From: Billgrantia lactosivorans
GTDB taxonomy: Bacteria > Pseudomonadota > Gammaproteobacteria > Pseudomonadales > Halomonadaceae
DNA length: 64,000 nt
Assembly (NCBI RefSeq): GCF_003254665.1
Contig: NZ_QHGY01000002.1
Coordinates: 1 to 64,000 of the forward strand
Reading direction: 5' to 3'
Below, in pieces: positions 34,541 through 43,088 of this stretch. The notes under the pieces were generated by a model. The model was not told the origin of the DNA. It searched no databases and saw only the letters and a list, made by a program, of their open reading frames with translations. Within the stretch, counting starts at the first letter, position 1; each line of letters starts with the position of its first letter. The position numbers and the translations under genes are program-made.

Positions 34541-35950
34541 ATGTTCCAGAACCTCAGTGAGCGGCTCTCCCAGACGCTCAAGTCGATCAAGGGTCAGGCG
34601 CGCCTGACCGAAGACAACATCAAGGACACCCTGCGCGAGGTACGCCGCGCACTGCTCGAGGCCGACGTCGCCCTGCCGGTGGTCAAGGATTTCATCGAGC
34701 GGGTGCGCGCGCGCGCCGTGGGCCAGGAAGTGTCCAAGAGCCTCTCGCCGGGCCAGCAGTTCGTCAAGATCGTCCAGCAGGAGCTCGAGGCGACCATGGG
34801 CGAGGCCAACGAGGGACTCTCGCTCAAGGGCTCGCCCGCGGTGGTGCTGATGGCCGGCCTGCAGGGGGCAGGCAAGACCACCTCGGTCGCCAAGCTGGCG
34901 CGCTACCTGCGCGAGCGCGAGAAGAAGAAGGTGCTGGTGGTCTCCGCCGACGTCTATCGCCCGGCGGCCATCGACCAGCTCGAGACGCTGGCCGGCGAAG
35001 TGGGCGTCGACTTCTTCCCCTCGCGCTCCGACCAGAAGCCGGTGGCCATCGCCGAGGCGGCGATCAAGCACGCCAAGATCCAGTTCCACGACGTGGTGAT
35101 CGTCGACACCGCCGGCCGCCTGGCGATCGACGATGCCATGATGGCCGAGATCGCCGAGCTGCACCGCGCCTGCCAGCCACAGGAAACCCTGTTCGTGGTC
35201 GACGCCATGACCGGCCAGGACGCCGCCAACACGGCCAAGGCGTTCCACGCGGCGCTGCCGCTGACCGGCGTGATCCTGACCAAGGCCGACGGCGACGCCC
35301 GTGGCGGCGCCGCGCTGTCGGTGCGCCACGTCACCGGCAAGCCGATCAAGTTCATGGGCGTGGGCGAGAAGGTCGACGCCCTGGAGCCCTTCCACCCGGA
35401 CCGGGTGGCCTCGCGTATCCTCGGCATGGGCGACGTGCTGTCGCTGATCGAGGAGGCCGAGCGCACCGTCGACAAGAAGAAGGCCGAGCAGCTGGCCAAG
35501 AAGGTCAAGAAGGGCGAGGGCTTCGACCTCGAGGACTTCCGCGACCAGCTCCAGCAGCTCAAGAAGATGGGCGGCATGGGCGGGCTGCTCGGCAAGCTGC
35601 CGGGCATGGGCCAGATGGCCGAGCTGGCCCAGGGGCCGGGGCCCGAGAAGGAGCTGGGCAAGCTCGAGGCGCTGATCAATTCGATGACGCCCCAGGAGCG
35701 GCGCAAGCCCGAGATCATCAACGGCTCGCGCAAGCGGCGCATCGCCGTCGGCGCCGGCCTGCAGGTGCCCGACCTCAATCGCCTGCTCAAGCAGCACAAG
35801 CAGATGCAGAAGATGATGAAGAAGGCGGGCAAGAAGGGCGGCATGCAGAAGATGATGCGCGGCATGTCCGGCATGATGGGCGGCGGCGGTCCCGGTGGCC
35901 CCGGCGGAATGGGCGGCATGGGTGGCCCCGGCGGCTTCCCCTGGCGCTGA
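34541..35950 (+). CDS. ffh: Signal recognition particle protein Ffh
   Basis: GTPase that with 4.5S RNA delivers nascent membrane proteins to FtsY. 469 residues: the N domain starts MFQNLSERLSQTLKSIKGQARLTE, the G domain has the P-loop MAGLQGAGKTTSVAKLA, the G3-type DTAGRLAIDD and the TKADGDARGG block, and the methionine-rich M domain (about 300-440) ends in a Gly/Met tail (MMGGGGPGGPGGMGGMGG). Divergent from ypjD and followed after 231 bases by rpsP. Confidence 0.98.
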   Translation: MFQNLSERLSQTLKSIKGQARLTEDNIKDTLREVRRALLEADVALPVVKDFIERVRARAVGQEVSKSLSPGQQFVKIVQQELEATMGEANEGLSLKGSPAVVLMAGLQGAGKTTSVAKLARYLREREKKKVLVVSADVYRPAAIDQLETLAGEVGVDFFPSRSDQKPVAIAEAAIKHAKIQFHDVVIVDTAGRLAIDDAMMAEIAELHRACQPQETLFVVDAMTGQDAANTAKAFHAALPLTGVILTKADGDARGGAALSVRHVTGKPIKFMGVGEKVDALEPFHPDRVASRILGMGDVLSLIEEAERTVDKKKAEQLAKKVKKGEGFDLEDFRDQLQQLKKMGGMGGLLGKLPGMGQMAELAQGPGPEKELGKLEALINSMTPQERRKPEIINGSRKRRIAVGAGLQVPDLNRLLKQHKQMQKMMKKAGKKGGMQKMMRGMSGMMGGGGPGGPGGMGGMGGPGGFPWR

Positions 35951-35971
35951 TGGCGGGCCTCGATAAAAGGG

Positions 35972-36000
35972 TTTCAAAGCCGGGCTGATTTCCGTAGAAT
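35972..36000 (+). promoter_or_regulatory. Candidate promoter and leader hairpin of the rpsP operon
   Basis: TTTCAA (35972-35977) and TAGAAT (35995-36000) are spaced by 17 bases. The 180-base leader that follows contains a GC-rich hairpin (GCGGGTCC / GGGCCCGC, 36075-36092), which could take part in ribosomal-protein feedback, though this is not shown. The remainder of the leader shows no gene. Confidence 0.5.
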
Positions 36001-36181
36001 GCTGCGTCTTCATGGCAGGACCGTGGCTCTGCCCGGCTGCACGCTTGTAAGGAAAGTGACCGAATGACGCGAAGGCGGGTCCCCGGGCCCGCTTTCCTGG
36101 CAAATGCCGAGAAACCGGCCGACCGCCGGCTCGGAGCATATCGGTAGTAAACGTAACCTCAACCGAAGGACAGTTAACGCC

Positions 36182-36430
36182 ATGGTTACCATTCGTCTGG
36201 CACGTGGTGGCGCCAAGAAGCGTCCCTTCTACCACCTGACCGTGACCGATTCACGCAACTCCCGCGACGGCCGTTTCATCGAGCGCCTGGGCTTCTTCAA
36301 CCCGATCGCTCGCGGTCAGGAAGAGCGCCTGCGCGTCGATCTGGACCGTGTCGCCCACTGGCAGGGCCAGGGCGCTCAGATGTCCGATCGCGTGGCCGAG
36401 CTGGTCAAGGAAGCCCGCAAGCAGGCCTGA
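36182..36430 (+). CDS. rpsP: 30S ribosomal protein S16
   Basis: 82 residues, [41 protein letters not shown], the conserved S16 sequence. It binds 16S rRNA in the 5' domain during early assembly. First gene of rpsP-rimM-trmD-rplS, all on the plus strand. GAAGGACAG lies upstream of the ATG. Confidence 0.98.
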   Translation: MVTIRLARGGAKKRPFYHLTVTDSRNSRDGRFIERLGFFNPIARGQEERLRVDLDRVAHWQGQGAQMSDRVAELVKEARKQA

Positions 36431-36453
36431 GCCTGCGATGCCCCGGTAAGCCC

Positions 36454-37011
36454 ATGAGTGAGCAGGCCGCACCAAGCGAACGCGACGACCACGTGGTGCT
36501 GGGCAAGCTGACCAGCCCCTACGGCGTCAAGGGATGGCTCAAGGTCTACTCGCACACCAGCCCGATGGAAGGCATCCTCGACTACGCCGAATGGGTGCTG
36601 AGGCGCGGCGGTGCCCTGACCCGTCATCGGCTGCTGCAGGGACGGCGCCACGGCAAGGGCCTGGTGGCCCTGCTGGAGGGCATCGACTCGCGCGAGGCCG
36701 CCGAAGGCGTGACCGGCGCCGAGATCCTGCTGCCCAAGGCGGACCTGCCCGAACTCGGCGGCGACGAGTACTACTGGCACCAGCTCGAAGGGCTCACCGT
36801 CGTGACCCGCGAAGGCGCGGTGCTGGGCCGCGTCGCCTACCTGTTCGAGACCGGCGCCAACGACGTGCTGGTGGTCAAGGGCGACCCGCAGGGGGCGCCG
36901 CCGGCGATCGACGATCGTGAACGCTTGCTGCCCTTCCTGCCCGACGAGGTGATCGTCGAGGTGGACCTGGCGGGCGGCACCATGACCGTCGACTGGGATC
37001 CGGACTTTTGA
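36454..37011 (+). CDS. rimM: Ribosome maturation factor RimM
   Basis: 16S rRNA processing factor that binds S19 in the 30S head, 185 aa. The N-terminal RimM domain has [22 protein letters not shown]. The PRC-barrel-like C-terminal part has [37 protein letters not shown] and [18 protein letters not shown]. 23 bases after rpsP. The last codons overlap the trmD frame if a TTG start is used there. Confidence 0.97.
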   Translation: MSEQAAPSERDDHVVLGKLTSPYGVKGWLKVYSHTSPMEGILDYAEWVLRRGGALTRHRLLQGRRHGKGLVALLEGIDSREAAEGVTGAEILLPKADLPELGGDEYYWHQLEGLTVVTREGAVLGRVAYLFETGANDVLVVKGDPQGAPPAIDDRERLLPFLPDEVIVEVDLAGGTMTVDWDPDF

Positions 37012-37811
37012 CCGCCGAGGCGGAAGCCGGGCCGGGCGAGGCGCCGGCCATGTGGGTCGGGGTGGTGTCGCTGTTCCCGGAGATGTTCGAGGCCATCACG
37101 CGGCACGGCGTCACCGGGCGGGCGGTCAGCCAGGGGCGGGTGGCGCTGGAGTTCTGGAACCCGCGCGACTACGCCAGCGACCGGCATCGTACCGTGGACG
37201 ACCGCCCCTACGGCGGCGGGCCGGGCATGCTGATGAAGGTCGACACCCTGCGCGCGGCCATCCACGCCGCCCGCGAACGCGCCGGCGAGGCCACGGGGCG
37301 GCGCCCCAGGGTCATCTACCTGTCGCCCCAGGGGCGCAGGCTCGACCAGCAGGGCGTGCGAGAGCTGGCGTCCGGCCCCCCGCTGGTGGTGGTGGCCGGG
37401 CGCTACGAAGGCATCGATGAGCGCATCGTCGAGAGCGACATCGATGAGGAATGGTCGATCGGCGACTATGTGCTCAGCGGCGGCGAGCTGCCGGCCATGG
37501 TGCTGATCGATGCCGCGGCAAGGCTGGTCCCCGGCGTGCTCGGGCACCAGGACTCCGCGGTCGAGGACTCCTTCAACGAAGGGTTGCTGGATTGCCCCCA
37601 CTATACGCGCCCCGAGGAGATCGACGGGCGGCGGGTGCCGGAGGTGCTGCTCAGCGGTCATCACGGCGAGATCCGGCGCTGGCGCTTGAAGCAGTCGCTG
37701 GGGCGGACCTGGCTGAGGCGTCCCGACCTGCTCGAGGGCAGGTCGTTGAGCGACGAGCAGCGCAAGTTGCTCGAGGAGTTCATCGAAGAGTACGCCTCGT
37801 CCGACAAATAG
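37008..37811 (+). CDS. trmD: tRNA (guanine37-N1)-methyltransferase TrmD
   Basis: SPOUT-class enzyme that methylates G37 of tRNAs to prevent frameshifting. The knot region is conserved: [39 protein letters not shown], with [12 protein letters not shown] upstream and the catalytic Asp in [12 protein letters not shown]. Two starts are possible. TTG at 37008 overlaps the rimM stop (TTGA); ATG at 37050 gives [16 protein letters not shown], the usual family N-terminus, with GCGAGG nine bases upstream. I record the longer form but consider the ATG about equally likely. Confidence 0.95.
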   Translation: MTAEAEAGPGEAPAMWVGVVSLFPEMFEAITRHGVTGRAVSQGRVALEFWNPRDYASDRHRTVDDRPYGGGPGMLMKVDTLRAAIHAARERAGEATGRRPRVIYLSPQGRRLDQQGVRELASGPPLVVVAGRYEGIDERIVESDIDEEWSIGDYVLSGGELPAMVLIDAAARLVPGVLGHQDSAVEDSFNEGLLDCPHYTRPEEIDGRRVPEVLLSGHHGEIRRWRLKQSLGRTWLRRPDLLEGRSLSDEQRKLLEEFIEEYASSDK

Positions 37812-37956
37812 GTCGGGGCGGAGGTGCAGGGCACTCTCCTGGCGAGGAGCGGTGGATCTGCGTCACCCATCATCTCCCGCGCTCTCGAGCCAGGCTCGGG
37901 CGCCGGGATCACGCACCGTCCGTGCAGTCGGTGCCGAACATCGAGGAGTTTATGTC

Positions 37957-38313
37957 ATGAGCAGCAAGAACAAGGTGATCCAGGCGCTCGAAGCCGAGCA
38001 GATGAGCAAGCAGGTGCCGGAATTCGCCCCGGGCGATACCGTCGTCGTGCAGGTGAAGGTCAAGGAAGGCAACCGTGAGCGCCTGCAGGCCTTCGAAGGG
38101 GTGGTGATCGGCAAGCGCAACCGCGGCCTGAACTCCGCCTTCACCGTGCGCAAGATCTCCCACGGCGTCGGCGTCGAGCGTACTTTCCAGACCTACAGCC
38201 CGCTGGTCGATTCCATCGAGGTCAAGCGTCGCGGCGACGTGCGCCAGGCCAAGCTGTACTATCTCCGCGAGCGCAGCGGCAAGTCGGCGCGTATCAAGGA
38301 AAAGCTCTCCTGA
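37957..38313 (+). CDS. rplS: 50S ribosomal protein L19
   Basis: 118 residues with the conserved [33 protein letters not shown] and ending [19 protein letters not shown]. It sits at the 30S/50S interface. The ATG at 37957 follows GAGGAG at 11 bases. Last gene of the rpsP operon; a terminator follows at 38344. 145 bases separate it from trmD, and no gene is seen in that gap. Confidence 0.98.
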   Translation: MSSKNKVIQALEAEQMSKQVPEFAPGDTVVVQVKVKEGNRERLQAFEGVVIGKRNRGLNSAFTVRKISHGVGVERTFQTYSPLVDSIEVKRRGDVRQAKLYYLRERSGKSARIKEKLS

Positions 38314-38343
38314 TCCGGGTCGGCTGACGGCGCTTGCGCCATG

Positions 38344-38387
38344 CGAAGCCCCGCCACCGCTCACGCGGGGCGGGGCTTCGTCGTATT
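38344..38387 (+). terminator. Terminator of the rpsP operon
   Basis: CGAAGCCCCGCC (38344-38355) and GGCGGGGCTTCG (38369-38380) form a perfect 12-bp stem with a 13-base loop, followed by TCGTATT. Confidence 0.75.
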
Positions 38388-38397
38388 GGGCGATGAC

Positions 38398-39300
38398 ATG
38401 ACACACGACTCCCGCTCCCTGGCCCTGATCGAGAGCTTCCTCGACGCCCTGTGGCTGGAACGCGGGGCGAGCGAGCATACCCTGGCGGCCTATCGCCGCG
38501 ACCTCGAGGCCTGGGCCAGGCGACTGGACGAGGCGGGCGGTGCGCTGCTCGCTCCGGGCGAGGCGCTGCTCCCGGCCTGGCTCGACGAGCGCCGCGCCGC
38601 CGGCTACCAGCTGCGCAGCAACGCCCGGCTGCTCTCCAGCCTGCGCGGCTTCTACCGCTGGGCGCTGGCCGAGGGGCATCTTGCGTGCGATCCGCTGGCC
38701 GACGTGCGCCTGCCGCGGGTGCGGCCCAACCTGCCCGGCACCCTCGAGGAGGAGGAGGTGGAGCGTCTGCTGGCGGCGCCGGACCTGGCCACCGACCTGG
38801 GGCTTCGCGATCGCGCCATGCTCGAGGTGCTCTATGGCTGCGGCCTGCGCGTGTCCGAGCTGGTCGGGCTCAGCGTGGACGCCGTCAACCTGCGCCAGGG
38901 CGTGGTGCGGGTGCGCGGCAAGGGCGACAAGGATCGGCTGGTCCCGCTGGGGGAAGAGGCCGTACACTGGCTGTCGCGCTACCTGCGTAGCGCCCGCGGC
39001 GCCCTGATGGCCGACGTGACGCGGCCGGCGCTGTTTCCCGGGCGTGGCGACAACTGCATGACGCGCCAGACCTTCTGGCACCGGATCAAGGTCCATGCGC
39101 GTACCGCCGGCATCACCCGGCCGCTGTCGCCGCACACGCTGCGGCATGCATTCGCCACGCATCTGTTGAATCATGGGGCCAATCTGCGTGTCGTACAGCT
39201 GCTGCTCGGTCACAGCGACCTGTCGACCACGCAGATCTACACCCACGTTGCGCAGGCTCGACTCGAAGCCCTGCACGCCGACCATCATCCTCGAGGCTGA
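38398..39300 (+). CDS. xerD: Site-specific tyrosine recombinase XerD
   Basis: 300 residues (E. coli 298). With XerC it resolves chromosome dimers at dif under FtsK control. The N-terminal SAM-like domain includes ASEHTLAAYRRDLEAW. The catalytic residues are visible: Arg in YGCGLRVSELVGL, Lys in RGKGDKDRLVPLG, His-x-x-Arg in SPHTLRHAFATHLL, His in LLGHSDLSTTQIY and the Tyr nucleophile in TTQIYTHVA. The ATG at 38398 gives MTHDSRSLALIE; only a weak GGGCGA precedes it. No transposon genes are near, and the dsbC neighbour (as in E. coli) supports XerD over a mobile integrase. Confidence 0.96.
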   Translation: MTHDSRSLALIESFLDALWLERGASEHTLAAYRRDLEAWARRLDEAGGALLAPGEALLPAWLDERRAAGYQLRSNARLLSSLRGFYRWALAEGHLACDPLADVRLPRVRPNLPGTLEEEEVERLLAAPDLATDLGLRDRAMLEVLYGCGLRVSELVGLSVDAVNLRQGVVRVRGKGDKDRLVPLGEEAVHWLSRYLRSARGALMADVTRPALFPGRGDNCMTRQTFWHRIKVHARTAGITRPLSPHTLRHAFATHLLNHGANLRVVQLLLGHSDLSTTQIYTHVAQARLEALHADHHPRG

Positions 39301-39303
39301 AAC

Positions 39304-40059
39304 ATGACAGCGTTATTTCATCGTCCTGCCGGCTCCCTGATCGCCCAGGCCCTGCCCCTGGCGGCGCTTCTGCTGCCTGCCGCGGCCCTGGCCGATGGCG
39401 CCGAGCGGCTGATCGAGCGGCTGGAGGTCAACGGCCAGCCGATGCCCGTCGCCAGCGTGCACGAAACCCCCCTGGAAGGGTTCTACCAGGTGCGCCTGGA
39501 GACCGGCGAGTCGTTCTACAGCGACGCCGAAGGCAACTACTTCCTGGTCGGCGACCTCTACGAGAATGGCGAGGGTGGCCTGACCAACCTGACCGAGCAG
39601 GGCCGCAACGAGGAGCGCGCCGAGCAGCTCGCCCGGGTGCCCGAGAGCGAGCGGGTGATCTTCCGCGGTACCGCAGACAGCCGCGCCGAGCTGGTCGTGT
39701 TCACCGATACCACCTGCCCCTACTGCCGACAGTTCCACGAGGAGGTGCCGACGCTCAACGAGATGGGCATCGAGGTACACTACCTCGCCTTCCCGCGCGC
39801 CGGCATGGACTCCGAGGGGGCGCGCATACTCGAGCAGGTCTGGTGTGCCGACAACCGCAGCGAGGCGATGAACGCGGGCAAGCGCGAGCAGGAGATTTCG
39901 GCAAGCGCCGACTGCGACAATCCGGTCGAGGAACAGTATCATCTGGGCATGGCCGTGGGCGTCCAGGGGACGCCGGCCATCGTGCTGCCCGATGGCCGGC
40001 TGGTGCCGGGCTACGTACCCGCCGATCGCCTGGCCGAGATGCTTGGCCTGGCAGAATGA
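39304..40059 (+). CDS. dsbC: Thiol:disulfide interchange protein DsbC
   Basis: Periplasmic disulfide isomerase of 251 residues. The signal peptide (about 1-30: LIAQALPLAALLLPAAALADG) precedes the dimerisation domain and a thioredoxin domain with the active site TDTTCPYCRQFHEEV (CPYC, versus CGYC in E. coli) and a cis-Pro in GVQGTPAIVLPDG. Starts three bases after xerD with GAGG seven bases upstream of the ATG. Its redox partner DsbD is not in the window. Confidence 0.95.
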   Translation: MTALFHRPAGSLIAQALPLAALLLPAAALADGAERLIERLEVNGQPMPVASVHETPLEGFYQVRLETGESFYSDAEGNYFLVGDLYENGEGGLTNLTEQGRNEERAEQLARVPESERVIFRGTADSRAELVVFTDTTCPYCRQFHEEVPTLNEMGIEVHYLAFPRAGMDSEGARILEQVWCADNRSEAMNAGKREQEISASADCDNPVEEQYHLGMAVGVQGTPAIVLPDGRLVPGYVPADRLAEMLGLAE

Positions 40060-40129
40060 GTGAGGGCAGACGAAGAGCTGCCGAAAGCATGTGAACGCTG
40101 GACATCGACACCATCAGGGGAGCAGGACA

Positions 40130-41446
40130 TTGAAACCGGTGAGAGTGGGAATCTGTGGTCTGGGGACCGTCGGGGGCGGAACCTTCAACGTGCTGACGCG
40201 TAACGCGGACGAGATCGCGCGACGGGCCGGCCGCCCGATCATCATCGAGCAGGTGGCGCTGCGCAGCACCAACCCCGAGTGCGACCTCACCGGTATCAAG
40301 ACCACCAACGACGTCTTCGAGGTGGCCCGCAATCCGAACGTCGACGTGCTGGTCGAAGTGCTGGGCGGCTATGACGTGCCCCGCGAACTGGTGCTGACCG
40401 CCATCGCCAACGGCAAGCACGTGGTCACCGCCAACAAGGCGCTGATCGCCGTCCACGGCAACGAGATCTTCCAGGCGGCCCACGAGCAGGGAGTGATCGT
40501 CGCCTTCGAGGCGGCGGTGGCCGGCGGCATCCCGGTGATCAAGTCGCTGCGCGAGGGGCTCGGCGCCAACCGCATCGAGTGGGTGGCGGGCATCATCAAC
40601 GGTACCGGCAACTACATCCTCACCCACATGCGCAGCGAGGGCCGCGCCTTCGAGGACGTGCTGGCCGAGGCCCAGGCGCTGGGCTACGCCGAGGCCGATC
40701 CCACCTTCGACGTCGAGGGCATCGATGCCGCCCACAAGCTGACCATCCTCGCCTCGATCGCCTACGGCGTGCCGCTGCAGTTCGACAAGGCCTACACCGA
40801 AGGCATTTCGCGGGTCACCTTCGATGACGTGCAGCAGGCCGACAACCTGGGCTACGTGATCAAGCACCTGGGCATCTCCAAGCGCACCGAACACGGGCTG
40901 GAGCTGCGCGTGCACCCGACCCTGATTCCCAAGGAGCGTCTGCTGGCCAACGTGCACGGCGTCAAGAATGCCATCGCCATCATGGGCGATGCCGTGGGGC
41001 CGACCCTCTACTACGGCGCCGGTGCCGGCTCCGAACCCACCGCCTCCGCGGTGGTGGCGGACCTGCTCGACGTGGCCCGCGACATCGCCACCGACCACCA
41101 CTACCGCGTGCCTTACCTGGCGTTCAGCGGCATCGGCGAGGGTGACGGCGGCATGCCGATCCTGCCCATGGAGGACATCGTCACCGCCTACTACCTGCGC
41201 CTGCTGGCGGTGGACCGACCCGGGGTGTTGGCGCGGGTGGCGACCATCCTGTCCGAGCAGGGCATCTCCATCGAGGCACTGGTGCAGAAGGAGGCCACCG
41301 AGGGCGAGCTGGTGCCGATCATCCTGCTGACCCACAGCTGCCGCGAAAAGCAGATGAACGAGGCAATCCGCCAGATCGAGTCGATGGCCGACATCGCCGG
41401 GCCGGTCACGCGGATACGCGTCGAATCGCTGGACGAGCAGGAGTAA
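40130..41446 (+). CDS. hom: Homoserine dehydrogenase
   Basis: Reduces aspartate semialdehyde to homoserine, the branch point to threonine and methionine, 438 aa. The NAD(P) site is VGICGLGTVGGGTFNVL. The catalytic core has ANKALIAVHGNEIF, AAVAGGIPVIKSLREGL and INGTGNYILTHMRSEG. A C-terminal ACT domain (about 355-438) begins YYLRLLAVDRPGVLARVATILSEQGISI and likely mediates threonine inhibition. The start is a TTG at 40130 with GGGGAGCAGGA upstream. No fused aspartokinase domain, unlike E. coli ThrA. Followed by thrC after three bases. Confidence 0.97.
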   Translation: MKPVRVGICGLGTVGGGTFNVLTRNADEIARRAGRPIIIEQVALRSTNPECDLTGIKTTNDVFEVARNPNVDVLVEVLGGYDVPRELVLTAIANGKHVVTANKALIAVHGNEIFQAAHEQGVIVAFEAAVAGGIPVIKSLREGLGANRIEWVAGIINGTGNYILTHMRSEGRAFEDVLAEAQALGYAEADPTFDVEGIDAAHKLTILASIAYGVPLQFDKAYTEGISRVTFDDVQQADNLGYVIKHLGISKRTEHGLELRVHPTLIPKERLLANVHGVKNAIAIMGDAVGPTLYYGAGAGSEPTASAVVADLLDVARDIATDHHYRVPYLAFSGIGEGDGGMPILPMEDIVTAYYLRLLAVDRPGVLARVATILSEQGISIEALVQKEATEGELVPIILLTHSCREKQMNEAIRQIESMADIAGPVTRIRVESLDEQE

Positions 41447-41449
41447 GCC

Positions 41450-42838
41450 ATGCGCTACATCAGTACCCGCGGGCAGGCGCCTGCGCTCTCTTTCGAAGAG
41501 GTCGTGCTGACCGGCATGGCCAGCGACGGCGGCCTCTACGTCCCGGAGCAGATCCCCCAGCTCTCCCGCGAAGCGCTCGCCGACATGGCCGGGCTCTCCT
41601 ACGCCGAGATCGCCTTTCGCGTGATGCAGCCGTTCGTCAACGGCGAGATCGACGACGAGACCTTCCGCGGCATCGTGCGCGACGCCTACGCCACCTTCAG
41701 TCACGATGCCGTGGTGCCGCTCAACCAGCTCGACGCCAATCACTTCCTGCTCGAGCTGTTCCACGGCCCCACGCTGGCCTTCAAGGACGTCGCCCTGCAG
41801 CTGCTCGGGCGCATCCTCGATCACTTCCTGGCCAAGCGCGGCGAGCGCGCGGTGATCATGGGCGCCACCTCGGGCGATACCGGCTCGGCGGCGATCGAGG
41901 GCTGTCGCCACTGCGACAACCTCGACATCTTCATCCTCCACCCGCACAACCGGGTCTCGGAGGTGCAGCGCCGCCAGATGACCTCGGTGCTGGCGAACAA
42001 CGTCTTCAACATCGCCATCGAGGGCAACTTCGACGACGCCCAGGCGATGGTCAAGGCGAGCTTCGCCGACCAGGGCTTCCTCGACGGCACGCGCCTGGTG
42101 GCGGTGAACTCGATCAACTGGGCGCGCATCATGGCGCAGATCGTCTATTACGTGGCCGCCGGCGTGGCGCTGGGGGCGCCGCATCGTCAGGTCAGCTTCT
42201 GCGTGCCCTCGGCCAACTTCGGCAACGTCTTCGCCGGCTACATGGCCTATCGCATGGGGCTGCCGGTCAAGCAGTTCATCATCGCCACCAATGCCAACGA
42301 CATCCTGCACCGGACCATCGCCGCCAACGACTTCTCCAAGCAGGAGCTCAAGGCGACCCTGGCGCCCTCCATGGACATCGTGGTGTCGTCCAACTTCGAG
42401 CGCTTGCTGTTCGAGGCCTACGAGCGTGACGGTGCCGCCGTGGCGGCGCTGCTCGAGCGCTTCCAGCAGGAGCCCACTGCCCTGGCGGATGCCCCCCTGG
42501 CCCGGCTGCGTAAGCTTTTCTCGAGCCACAGCGTCGACGATGCCACCATCCTCGAGGTGATCCGCGAAGCGCACCACCGCACCAAGGAAGTGCTCGACCC
42601 CCACACCGCCACCGGCTACCGCGCCGCCGAGCGGGCCCGGGCCGACGCCGAGACGCCGATGATCACCCTGGCCACGGCCCACCCGGCCAAGTTCGCCGAG
42701 GCGGTGGTCAAGGCGGGCTTCCCCGGCGTGCCGCTGCCGCCGCACATGGACGACCTGCTCGAACGTGAGGAGCGTTACACCGTGCTGCCGGCGGAGCTGG
42801 CGAAGGTGCAGGCGTTCGTGGCCGAAAACCGGCGCTAG
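41450..42838 (+). CDS. thrC: Threonine synthase
   Basis: PLP-dependent enzyme that converts O-phosphohomoserine to threonine, 462 aa. MRYISTRGQAPALSFEEVVLTGMASDGGLYVPE is the family start. The PLP Lys lies in GPTLAFKDVALQLLG and the phosphate-binding block is MGATSGDTGSAAIEG. The second signature SVPSANFGNVFAGY appears as CVPSANFGNVFAGYMA. Co-transcribed with hom, with GGAG seven bases before the ATG inside the hom end. Confidence 0.98.
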   Translation: MRYISTRGQAPALSFEEVVLTGMASDGGLYVPEQIPQLSREALADMAGLSYAEIAFRVMQPFVNGEIDDETFRGIVRDAYATFSHDAVVPLNQLDANHFLLELFHGPTLAFKDVALQLLGRILDHFLAKRGERAVIMGATSGDTGSAAIEGCRHCDNLDIFILHPHNRVSEVQRRQMTSVLANNVFNIAIEGNFDDAQAMVKASFADQGFLDGTRLVAVNSINWARIMAQIVYYVAAGVALGAPHRQVSFCVPSANFGNVFAGYMAYRMGLPVKQFIIATNANDILHRTIAANDFSKQELKATLAPSMDIVVSSNFERLLFEAYERDGAAVAALLERFQQEPTALADAPLARLRKLFSSHSVDDATILEVIREAHHRTKEVLDPHTATGYRAAERARADAETPMITLATAHPAKFAEAVVKAGFPGVPLPPHMDDLLEREERYTVLPAELAKVQAFVAENRR

Positions 42839-42976
42839 AATGGAAGGCCGAAGCTGAGCGAGGGCGCCGGGGAAAGGCCTCGGGAAGCCTCTATGCCGCT
42901 GGCGCCAGATGCCCGCTCAGGGCTGATCCGGCGACAGGCCTGCGAGGGGGCGCTGTGAACCCTTCCTTGGGCGCTA

Positions 42977-42998
42977 CTTTTGCCATCCATGGCAAAAG
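42977..42998. repeat. Perfect palindrome in the thrC-recJ gap (REP-like candidate)
   Basis: CTTTTGCCAT and ATGGCAAAAG form a perfect 10-bp inverted repeat around CC. It lies in the 250-base thrC-recJ gap, which otherwise shows no gene. The surrounding GC-rich text (GGGGGCGCTGTGAACCC, GGGCGCTAC) also contains short inverted motifs (GGGCGCT twice), in the style of extragenic palindromic repeats. Whether it recurs elsewhere cannot be seen in this window. Confidence 0.5.
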
Positions 42999-43088
42999 AC
43001 CCCCTCTTCGGCTTGTCCCCGGCGCCCTTCGCTCTGCACGCCGTTTCCATCGCCTTGTACCATCGGATGCGAACCAGAGGAGCCACGC

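Noticed and set aside
33464..36235. 923-codon frame extending ypjD upstream
   Set aside because: Only the last 266 codons encode a family protein; the rest is antisense to ffh.
38398..39300. Tyrosine recombinase as sign of an integrated element
   Set aside because: Motifs and the dsbC neighbour identify housekeeping XerD; no att repeats or phage genes are near.
39755..42745. 996-codon minus-strand frame
   Set aside because: Antisense shadow of dsbC, hom and thrC, a GC-bias artefact with no recognisable domain.
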